From Strigamia acuminata (Eukaryota; Arthropoda; Chilopoda; Geophilomorpha; Linotaeniidae), in contig OX442315.1 in the NCBI GenBank assembly GCA_949358305.1, forward strand, positions 18,316,427 to 18,380,426: 64,000 bases of DNA, written 5' to 3'. The notes under the pieces were generated by a model. It saw only the letters and a program-made list of their open reading frames with translations. It was not told the origin of the DNA and ran no database searches. Both the position numbers and the translations under genes were made by a program. Below, piece after piece: positions 32,501-41,657 of this stretch (position 1 is the first letter of the stretch; every line of letters starts with the position of its first letter).

Positions 32501-33407
32501 GATATGTGATAGGCAAGACCAAGGCGCTATACCTCGCTATATGCAGCCGAGCATTGTTAGCCACCACTCACTATCGTCTTTTATGCGCGGTCAAGTGATT
32601 TTCACGGGTATCAGCAGTAGAACTCAAACGAGGGACATGCTGTGAATTACCCAAATGGAAGAGTAATGTTGAAAAGGTGATTACACTTGGCTTCACACAG
32701 TGGCGCAAAAAGAACTCAGCTCGAGTAATGCTAATTTGTGTTAAACTAGCTTGCGTTTGCTGGTGAAAAAGGATTTTACCACTACGCAGATTTCTACAGG
32801 TAATTTATTTAAATTAATGTTTTATTTATTGTTGGTTATTAATTTTATTTTTTTGTTTCTTTTGACAGCAATGGATGGATCCCACAAATTGCAAGTAATG
32901 ATGTTTTTCACAGTTTGGCATTGAGTCTGGGAGGAAGTTGATCCTAAGATAAAAGGTGCTTCCGGGGAAGTTGGTCCTAAGATAAAAGGCGCTTCCAAAG
33001 AAGTTGGTAGTTGGTCCTACAGTAAAAGGCGCTACCGCTGCGCGTAAATTGATATGTGATAGGCAAGACCAAGGCGCTATACCTCGCTATATGCAGCCGA
33101 GCATTGTTAGCCACCACTCACTATCGTCTTTTATGCGCGGTCAAGTGATTTTCACGGGTATCAGCAATAGAACTCAAACGAGGGACATGCTGTGAATTAC
33201 CCAAATGGAAGAGTAATGTTGAAAAGGTGATTACACTTGGCTTCACACAGTGGCGCAAAAAGAACTCAGCTCGAGTAATGCTAATTTGTGTTAAACTAGC
33301 TTGCGTTTGTGTTTGAGCTGGTGGTCGATTCGGATTTCTACAGGTAATTTATTTAAATTAATGTTTTATTGTTGATTATTAATTTTATTTTGTTCTTGTG
33401 GAATTTA
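26600..33407 (+). repeat. Higher-order tandem repeat of exon/intron-like units
   Basis: About 13 copies of a unit marked by TTTGGCATTGAGTCTG (near 26704, 27254, 27768, 28083, 28830, 29245, 29828, 30377, 30889, 31171, 31920, 32335 and 32917). Full units are about 550 bp, others shorter. Blocks 26.7-29.8 kb and 29.8-32.9 kb are nearly identical super-repeats with offsets of 3123 bp (first part) and 3090 bp (later part). Most units contain a 68-bp segment from ACAG|GTAATTT to TTTTGACAG|CAATGG, matching the size and borders of real introns in this window. A 63-codon frame recurs in several units but starts without ATG. No tRNA, rRNA or known protein signal was found. The strand is set by the splice-like borders. 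Confidence 0.85.
27137..27204 (+). other. Representative 68-bp intron-like segment of the array
   Basis: Donor TCTACAG|GTAATTTATT and acceptor TTTCTTTTGACAG with a pyrimidine-rich tract. Equivalent segments lie near 27648-27717, 29126-29196, 29709-29779, 30259-30327, 30770-30840, 32216-32286 and 32799-32869. A last version (33345-33408) has a different 3' end, TGTGGAATTTAG. Confidence 0.6.
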
Positions 33408-33640
33408 GGGTCGTCAATGAAGCCGTCAATGAAGCCGTCAATGAAGCATTGGATGTCGTCATCAATGAAGCAGTGGATGTCGTCATCAATGAAGCATTTG
33501 CTGTTTTTTATTTTATTTGTTTTATTTTACTTGTTTTGAGATTGTGTAATTTTTGTTTTAAAATTCTAGAGAAAATTGTACCACAGTTTGCAAAAAGAGG
33601 TGTAAAACAAAAGAATGATAAGAAGAAAAATAAGAAATAG
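33408..33640 (+). other. Exon-like segment after the array, with GTCAATGAAGC repeats
   Basis: Starts after GGAATTTAG and holds tandem GTCAATGAAGCC / GTCATCAATGAAGC blocks. It gives an open frame of about 80 codons (VNEAVNEALDVVINEA, then a hydrophobic stretch and a lysine-rich end). It could be a terminal exon; the product is not recognised and coding status is unproven. Confidence 0.3.
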
Positions 33641-33657
33641 AACAAGAAAAATGAAAA

Positions 33658-33800
33658 ACAAAATAAAAGCAACAAAAAAGAGTAACAAAATAAAAGCAAC
33701 AAAAAAGAGTAACAAAATAAAAGCAACAAAAAAGAGTAACAAAATAAAAGCAACAAAAAAGAATAACAAAATTAAAGCAACAAAAAAGAATAACATTAAA
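33658..33800. repeat. 27-bp tandem repeat, five copies
   Basis: Unit AAAATAAAAGCAACAAAAAA plus GAGTAAC, later copies with GAATAAC. Low-complexity lysine-rich frames across it are by-products. Confidence 0.9.
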
Positions 33801-34640
33801 ATAAAATAGAAGGTGGAGTTCTGCAATGTGTGATTTTAAATTAATGCTAAATTTAGCCAAACCATAGACAAAAATGGATATTGTTGACGGTTAATTAAAT
33901 GTTTTTGAATAAATTGCTGTCATAGAAGTGAAATAAATTTATTTGAATCGTGGTCATTGAATCACGAACATGACGTTCGTGGTTGAATATGTTCACAAAA
34001 CAGAAGGAAAAGTGCGGGGAAGAAGCAAAGAATATTTTAAAAGGAAGATGGAAATGCTTAAAGAGCTAAATAAAATATAAACATAACGAGTTTATTCTGA
34101 TTTTGCTTTTATTAATTATGAACAAAAAATATTTCAATGATAATTGAAGAATACACAAACAATTTGTACAAATATTTCGCAACGCACAAGCTGGCGAAAC
34201 CAAAAATCGAGAGAATAGAGCAAAAATTTAATTTACAAAAAAATTAAATACAGTTAAAATAAAATCTCAAATGAGTTGCTCCAAATGTTCAAACATCGTT
34301 CAAAAAATTGTCCTTAATCTCCCTGCGAGTAAAAACGAAGACATTGTTTTCGTAAATCGTCAGTGTTTGATGATAAGCAATTTTTGGGCGGTATTCAATG
34401 CGGTATTATTTCGTTCAGTCGTCTCCAGATGGCAGGAGCGACCAGAGACTGTTTGCGATAGGAAAACAGTGGCGCCATCTATGATTTCAGATTGCTATTA
34501 ATTAGGAGTTAAAATGCCTCTGACTTGTGAGTGGTGATTATGCTTTGGAAAGTACCTGATTTATCGCCCATGGAAGCAATGCAATACGGTATAGTCCTTG
34601 CTTGTATTTTACACACAGCTCGGTTTCAACAGGTCTGGCA
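33800..34640. other. Non-coding spacer
   Basis: AT-rich with short frames only. A 76-codon frame at 34271 has no recognisable domain. No RNA gene is seen. Confidence 0.5.
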
Positions 34641-35149
34641 CACCTGCTATAAATTGAATATGTTTTTCGGATTTATTGTTCAGATTGAAGCTACTTTTGA
34701 TCATGAGCGATAAATTCGTATACGTTTATTCGATTTACACAGTTAAGTTTCAACAAGTTAGTGCAGTTTTGTCAGTTTGTGTTTATGTCTGGGTGATAAA
34801 TTCGGATACGTTTTCACATCGACAGAGCAGTTTCAGCTTGAATTTCAGTGAGAATTTCAGCTAGATATTCTGTGCAATTTCAGCTTGTATTTCTGCGTGA
34901 GCGATAAATTCGGATGAGTTTTTGAGGTATTTCGTCCAGTTTCAGCTTGTATTTGTGCGTGGGCGATAAATTCAGATGGCTTTTTTAGACATTCAGTGCA
35001 ATTGCAGCTTTTATTTCTGCGTGGGCGATAAATTCGGATGACTTCTTTAGGTATTTAGAGTAGTTTAAGCTTGTATTTGTGCGTGGGCGATAAATTCGGA
35101 TGACTTTTTTGGGTATTCAGTGCAATTTCAGCTTGTATTTGTGAGTTAC

Positions 35150-35252
35150 CTTAGGTTAGGTTAGGGTTAGGTTAGTGCCAGGTTAGTGTTAGGTTAGTGT
35201 TAGGTTAGTGTTAGGTTAGTGTTAGGTTAAGGTTAGGTTAGGGTTAGGTTTG
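35150..35252. repeat. TTAGG-like array 1
   Basis: GGTTAGGTTAGGGTTAGG followed by several TTAGTGTTAGG units. It is related to the arthropod TTAGG telomere unit but irregular. Confidence 0.75.
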
Positions 35253-35484
35253 AGTTTTTGAGGTATTCCGTCCAGTTTTAGCTTGGATTTGTGCGTGGGC
35301 GAAAATTCGGATGACTTTTTTGGGTATTCAGAGTAGTTTCAGCTTGTATTTGTGCGTGGGTGATAAATTTGGATGACTTTTTTAGATATTCAGTTCAAAT
35401 TTCAGCTTGTATTTGTGCTGGGCGATAAATTCGGATGACTTTTTTGGGTATTCAGTGCAATTTCAGCTTGTATTTGTGAGTTAC

Positions 35485-35572
35485 CTTATGTTAGGTTAGG
35501 GTTAGGTTAGTGTTAGGTTAGGTTAGGTTAGTGTTAGGTTAAGGTTAGGTTAGGGTTAGGTTTGAGTTTTTG
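35485..35572. repeat. TTAGG-like array 2
   Basis: Same unit types as array 1, in the same position within the 62-bp repeat (after TTGTATTTGTGAGTTACCTT). The two arrays were probably copied together. Confidence 0.75.
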
Positions 35573-35714
35573 AGGTATTCCGTTTATTAGTTTTGCTGTT
35601 TTGTTTCGGGGTTACTTTAGAATATGGCCCGCTTCGGAATGGGCCCAAAATTTGGTTACATACCGAATAAAGCCTACTGAGTCCGAAAATGACACCCAAA
35701 AGTGTCGGAAATGA

Positions 35715-35925
35715 GGATAGGTTAGGTTAAGGATAGGTTAGGTTAAGGATAGGTTAGATTAAAGATAGGTTAGGTTAAGGATAGGATAGGTTAAGGATAG
35801 GTTAGGTTAAGGATAGGTTAGGTTAAGGATAGGTTAGGTTAAGGATAGGTTAGGTTAAGGATAGGTTAGGTTAAGGATAGGTTAGGTTAGATTAAGGATA
35901 GGTTAGGTTAGGTTTAGCACAATAG
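35715..35925. repeat. TTAGG-like array 3 (16-bp unit)
   Basis: Tandem AGGTTAGGTTAAGGAT units, about a dozen copies, more regular than arrays 1 and 2. Confidence 0.8.
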
Positions 35926-36569
35926 ACAATAAATTCGTTTGTGTTTTGTGATTTTGTAGTGTAGTTTTGTACGGTGGGCGATTAATTCGGATGCTTTTTT
36001 GGATTTATTGTACGGATTGAAGCCAGTTTTCATCGTGTGCTATAAAATCGGATGCATTTTTTGGTTTTGTTGTGTTAGTTTCAGCAAGTTTTGCACTGTG
36101 GGCGATAAATTTGTATGTGTTTTGTGGATTTGCAGTGAAGTTTTCTATGATAGGAAATAAATTCGGATGTGTTTTGTGGATTTGCAGTGTAAGTTCCAAC
36201 AAGTTTAGCACGGTAGGCGATACATTCGAATGGGTCCATTGGTTGTACTGTTGAGTTTCAACAAGTTTTGCACGGTGGGCGATAAATCGAACACGGTTTT
36301 TTGGATTCACTGTTCGGTTTTGTGCGTGGCAAATAAGTTTTGATACGTTTTTTAGATTTTTATTTCAGATTAAATAGGTTTTTTCGTGGGCAATAAATTC
36401 GGATACGTTTATTATATTCACATTTCAGTTTCAACCGGTTTTGCACGAAGGCAATAAATTCGAATACCTTTTTGGGATCTACTGTAGAGATTCAACAGAT
36501 TTCTTTAGCAGTAGAGTGTGTACGTTTCAGAGAACAGATTTCTTTAGCAGTAGAGTGTGTACGTTTCAG

Positions 36570-36743
36570 CAGGGCCGTTTCGACCTATGAGGCAAAGAGG
36601 CGGCCGCCTCAGGCGGCACACTGACAGGGGCGGCAATTTTGGCAAAAAAAAAAAAAGTTTTTTTTTTTTTTTTTTTGGAGGGGGGGGGGGGGCGGCATTT
36701 TTAATGCTCGCCTCACCACAGATATTTACTAGGAACGGCCCTG
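36570..36743. mobile_element. hAT-type MITE, 174 bp, with perfect 8-bp target duplication
   Basis: Ends CAGGGCCGTT and AACGGCCCTG are inverted repeats. CGTTTCAG flanks both sides (36562-36569 and 36744-36751), the 8-bp duplication typical of hAT transposition. The interior has GGCGGC-rich arms around an A/T and G homopolymer centre. No transposase. Confidence 0.9.
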
Positions 36744-36751
36744 CGTTTCAG

Positions 36752-39038
36752 AGTGCAACCAAATATAACCGCTACAAATTGCAGCCGTTGTGATAATTGT
36801 AGTACCTGTATCAGTAGAAACAGGGTATTGCTCCAGTAAATATTGTAAATACAATCGGATGACTCTATATAGTACTTGTTCAAATATATTTTATTAGGTG
36901 AATCGATTGCAATTTCTGCCGAAATCGAGAATTTATCGAACCGAACGGCCGTCCCACGAGCGGATTTACGAGTAAATCAAACAAAGACGTTTTTTAAAAT
37001 TCAAATTATTCAAATAAATTTATTGTAATGTTCCAATTTTATGGTACATTTCGAATAATCTGTCCATTGGGAAACGAAAAGCTATACGAGAAGCTCGGCA
37101 AACGTAACCGATAAATTATATACGTTATTATCAACAATTCAAATTTAACGTTTCGCACGTAATCGATAAGTCTAGGTATGGTTTACATTATTTTATTTTA
37201 TTAACAGTTCAGTTCAACATTCCGTATGTGAACGAGATTAATTACACAATGTTAAAACCAATGTTGCAGCTCCTTCACAAAGTGATGCTCGTGACGTTAC
37301 ACTTGTCCACTCATGACCAGTTTAAATTCATAATCCAAATACAAAATGAAACACTCAATTCACCACAATTTTCGTCAAACATTTTTTCAATCCACGTTCA
37401 ACTTACCACTCAAACAAATCCGCCTCAAAGTGACACGAGAAAAACACTGACAAATAAAAATAAATCAATTAAAATACCGAATTACGTCAAGTGGTTCCAC
37501 CGATGTCCAGCGAGTGCCGGATGATGCCCAATGATGACCAGGATCCATTCCCAAACTCCCTTATTGCCCTCGCTCCCCTGGGCACTCCAAATCGCGGTTA
37601 AATGCAAGAACAAAGATAATCATTTCCTCCCTGATCAGCAAATTGCTGACCACCATAGCTAATGATATCAGAGGTCCTCGGAGACTCGATCAAGCGCCTG
37701 GTAAGCCCGGTTGGACAAACGAATGCGGATGGTGCCTTCTGGTCAGGACCTTCCTCCCAGGCTAAGACAAGATGCCAATACGGGAGGAAAGATTAAAATT
37801 TCTTCTTACATTTGTGGGAATGTACTCCAGTTGCTGAACTGGAGATCTCACACGGAATAATGCAAGAAACGCAAAGATAATCTCGCTTCCTCGCTCGTTG
37901 GTAAAAGGACAAAGCGTAGGGATGGTTCCTCCTGGGCTAAACTGAGTGTCAAAGAATGAAGAAGCTAAAACTTTGTTTTGCCTGCATTTTCCGTGTCTAA
38001 CTCAATAGTTATGCCAAGTGAAGAATGTCGTTGCCCGTGGATTTGAATTGAATGCTGTCGGGAACACACAGGGAAATAAAATTAGCAACTTTGCATTTCA
38101 TTTTCACTAAAAATGATTGAAACGTTTGAGAAAAATTGTGGGTGATTGAATTGTAATGAAATAAAATGTTAAGAAATGATAATTCGTGAGTTTGGTCGAG
38201 TTTTGGTTCGTGCGATAACGCTGACGACTCTTGGAATATACAACATGGCGATGCGGGTGAAACAACTTGCAGCGTGCATTCTCTAAAAAAAATAATGCGG
38301 GAATTTTTTAATTTATTCGGCCCTAAATTGTTAATTTTGATAAATGTACTCACCAAAATGCATTTTTGAGATGCGAAAACCTCAGTTTCTATATCCAATT
38401 GCGGTGGATGGCAGCAGATTGATTTTTAAAAATATCCGCCAATGCAGGAGATTGCCGGTCATGACGTGTACGTTCTTCTACCCACAATCCAATAGTCTTT
38501 TGCTGGGCTTTCCGAAAACCCGATACATACTCACAGCTAGATTAACTTTCGCCAGCATGTGACAATTATTTTTTTCTCAGCTTAATTTGTAATTTTAATT
38601 CTGTTTTTTTTTTTTCATTAAATTTGGAAGTAACTCAGAAAAAAAAATTAAAGGAAATGTAAAAAATATTTCTAAATCACAATTTGTACCAAAATCACAA
38701 AAAATTGATCAAAATAACAACAATTTCAAACAAAATCACGAAAATTATATTTATTACGGCAGGAAAATAAAAACAATAAAAACAGATCCAAAGTGTTTTG
38801 TATAAATTATTTGTTTGTTCCGTATGAGAAGTGATAAAAACTAAGATAATAAAACCAGACTTTGGCCTTATTCCATTAGAACCGCCATTTTTGCACATGA
38901 ACACTCCATAGTCGTAGCGATTTCGTGATTACGACCAAATTTCCTTATCCTCATCCCTATAAACTACAGAAATTGATTTATAGGTACAAAATGACCCTAA
39001 ATTGATTTTTATTAAATCTTATTTCTGCTCTATAACTC
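36752..39038. other. Intergenic DNA, no gene recognised
   Basis: Two diverged copies of a block with ATGCAAGAA...AAAGATAAT and CCTCC(C/T)(A/G)GGCTAA lie at about 37600-37800 and 37850-37990. Open frames (98, 129 and 72 codons) have no domain, no splice continuity and AT-driven composition. Confidence 0.5.
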
Positions 39039-39299
39039 TAGTTCTGCATAGGGGAGACATAGGCAGGACCAATCACGTCTCATCTCACAGTTGGCCAATC
39101 ACATCGCTCCATGCATCTTGGGCAACAGTTGGCGCCAAATTCGATTTTTGGACTGTTTGATCCGATGTGTGGTGACATAGTGCTTTATCCAAGGCTTTAT
39201 CACATTTTAGAGATTTATGAAAGGATTTGAATGTCAAGAAAATTTCTTTTCTCACGAAAAAGCATGAATTTCTCACTAATAAAATTTATTTACACCTAA

Positions 39300-39660
39300 A
39301 AAATTTGTATTTACACCAAAATAATTTGTTTCCTTCTGAAATAATTTGTGTTTTTCTAAAGTAATGTGTTTTTTTCCGAAATAATTTGTGTTTTTCCGAA
39401 ATAATTTGTGTTATTCCGAAATAATTTGTGTTATTCCGAAATAATTTGTGTTATTCCGAAATAATTTGTGTTATTCCGAAATAATTTGTGTTATTCCGAA
39501 ATAATTTGTGTTTTTCCGAAATAATTTGTTTTTCCGAAATAATTTGTGTTTTTTCGAAATAATGTTTTTTTTTCGAAATAATTAGATTTTTCTGAAATAA
39601 TTGTTTTTTTTCCAAAACAATTTTTTTTCTGAAATAATGTTTTTTCCCACAATTTTTATT
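39300..39660. repeat. 20-bp tandem repeat in the left foldback arm
   Basis: About 15 copies of AATAATTTGTGTTATTCCGA and variants. The right arm has about five related copies near 40240-40400, so the arms differ in copy number. Confidence 0.88.
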
Positions 39661-39894
39661 TACACATTCCGTATTGGTATTCTTTCTCATTGTGCACCCA
39701 CAGCGCTTTATTGGAGACCAGAGGTCTAAGAAAAGCCCACACATTAGCTGCAAAAATTTACATCTGTAGCAAGTAATTTAATTATTTTTCCTATCGACAA
39801 ATCAAACTTTAGAAAAAAATTGATTTTTGAGTCAAAATTTACAAAAATCACAAAAATCAATTTTTTGACTCACAAATCACAATAATTAATTTTT

Positions 39895-40080
39895 TGACTC
39901 AAAAGTCGATTATTTGACTAAAAAATCTATTATTTGTTTAAAAAATCGATTATTTAACTAAAAAATCGATTATTTGTTTAAAAAATCGATTATTTCATTA
40001 AAAAATCGATTATTTCACTAAAAAATCGATTATTTGATTAAAAAATCGATTATTTGACTAAAAAAATCGATTTTTTCAAA
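39895..40080. repeat. 20-bp tandem repeat at the foldback centre
   Basis: About nine copies of AAAAAATCGATTATTTGACT and variants, each with an internal ATCGAT palindrome. Confidence 0.88.
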
Positions 40081-40720
40081 GTTTGATTTTGGGAAAAGAA
40101 AAATAATTAATTAATTAATTTTTGCAGCTAATGTGCAGGCGTTTCTCAGACCGCTGGTCTCCAATGGAGCGCTGTGGGTGCACAATGAGAGGGAATACCA
40201 ATACGGAATGTGTAAATAAAAATTGTGGGAAAAAACATTATTTCGGAAAAAAAATTGTTTTGGAAAAAAAACAATTATTTCAGAAAAATCTAATTATTTC
40301 GAAAAAAAACATTATTTCGGAAAAACACAAATTATTTCGGAAAAAAACACATTACTTCAGAAAAACACAAATTATTTCAGAAGGAAACAAATTATTTTGG
40401 TGTAAATACAAATTTTTTAGGTGTAAATAAATTTTATTAGTGAGAAATTCATGCTTTTTCGTGAGAAAAGAAATTTTCTTGACATTCAAATCCTTTCATA
40501 AATCTCTAAAATGTGATAAAGCCTTGGATAAAGCGCTATGTCACCACACATCGGATCAAACAGTCCAAAAATCGAATTTGGCGCCAACTGTTGCCCAAGA
40601 TGCATGGAGCGATGTGATTGGCCAACTGTGAGATGAGCCGTGATTGGTCCTGCCTATGTCTCCCCTATGCAGAACTAAAGCAAATATCGAGGCAAATATT
40701 GACGAGACATCGCCATCGTG

Positions 40721-41469
40721 ATGTTATTTCGGGGAAAAGTAATTCTACAATGCGTGTTACATCGTCTACAGCAGCAATTTACCAAATTAGAAAGAACAGC
40801 TATTGCGGCAATAAGATTTCGTGGTAAAATAAAAAGATTTTATCCACATTGTAAACTAATAATAATAAATCAACTAATTTGAATGTTTTTCATAGATAAT
40901 GAACCCTCACTTGCTTTTGATGCACCTCAAACTCATCCCAAAAGCATCAGCCACGATGAGTCATCCATTTTGGATTCAATACTCGGTAACGGAATTGTGT
41001 GGGGAGTGCCCACCACTCGACGATCTCTGGAAAAACGAATGATGAGGCGGCTAGCTCCAAATAAAGTTTACAAACTAAAAGGAAACATCGTCGTTTGTTC
41101 AGTGTGTTATAATTACCACGAAGGCCACACGATTTGTGGTAAATTAAAAAAATTATACATAAGCTTAATAATCTAAATCAACGTAAAATATGATCCAAAC
41201 TTTCAGGCCACTGCTATGCAAAAGTTAAAGCGGAAACAACTGCAATACAAGAAGCAATCCAGAAAGAACTGAAATACGATCCAATCGATAAAGAAGTGGC
41301 AATCGTTTACAAAGGTGGAGATAAACCGCAACACGAAGGCAAGAGAATAGTTGAAATAGATCGTGAACCACCGGTTTGGTTCTCTAAAAACTTGCTGTCG
41401 AGAGCGTATATGCCTAAAGAACCGTCAACTGCCGCTGTAGTCGTTTCCCAACCCAAACCATCAGAATAA
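40721..41469 (+). CDS. MRPL32: Mitochondrial large ribosomal subunit protein bL32m
   Basis: Component of the 39S mitochondrial ribosomal subunit. Three exons join in frame: 40721-40823, 40896-41138 and 41207-41469 (609 nt, 202 aa). The first exon encodes a basic, hydrophobic, acid-poor N-terminus (MLFRGKVILQCVLHRLQQQF) that fits a mitochondrial targeting signal. The second carries GIVWGVPTTRRSLEKRMMRR and the first half of a zinc site, VVCSVCYNYHEGHTIC. The third completes it with GHCYAKV, giving the CxxC...CxxC pattern of L32. RIVEIDREPPVWFSKN is a family landmark. Another ATG at 40750 is in a frame that meets a stop at the splice junction, so 40721 is preferred. A foldback transposon ends 43 bp upstream of the ATG. 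AATAAAA lies about 30 bp past the stop. Confidence 0.92.
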
Positions 41470-41657
41470 ACCAGCACAATTGTTAACAAATATTTTTAAT
41501 AAAAGTCTACAATACATTGGCTTTATATGATATGAATACATATCCTGAGAATATCCTGCTTCCATTTTATTAGACAATTTAATTTTTTTTATTCAATTGT
41601 TCAAGTCACCGATATAAATTGCACAAGTGTCACCCCGCGATCCAAAAAACCCACAAT

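Larger units (their letters stand above)
34640..36480. repeat. Diverged ~62-bp tandem repeat with TTAGG-like arrays inside
   Basis: Successive copies share GTGGGCGATAAATTCGGATG, TTTTTGGGTATTCAGTGCA and TTTCAGCTTGTATTTGTG. The spacing is about 62 bp in the best-preserved part (34.9-35.5 kb); outer copies are degenerate. Three arrays of GGTTA-type repeats interrupt it. Confidence 0.8.
39039..40677. mobile_element. Large foldback element (1.64 kb) with TA ends
   Basis: The outermost bases TAGTTCTGCATAGGGGAG (39039) are repeated inverted as CTCCCCTATGCAGAACTA (ending 40677). Arms of roughly 550-700 bp remain highly similar: the same 63-codon frame occurs on the minus strand at 39085-39276 and the plus strand at 40440-40631. 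The left arm holds an expanded 20-bp repeat (AATAATTTGTGTTATTCCGA), the right arm only a few copies. The centre has its own repeat. TA at both ends would fit a TA-target transposon family. No transposase is present. Confidence 0.85.

Noticed and set aside
35150-35925. A true chromosome end
   Set aside because: Arrays are short, irregular, embedded in other repeats and followed by normal genes on both sides.
38009-38398. 129-codon minus-strand frame
   Set aside because: No domain, no splice partners, low GC; probably chance.
40618-40827. Alternative MRPL32 start in the frame reading MRVTSSTAAIY
   Set aside because: Spliced to the next exon this frame creates TGA at the junction; the frame from 40721 joins correctly and looks like a mitochondrial presequence.
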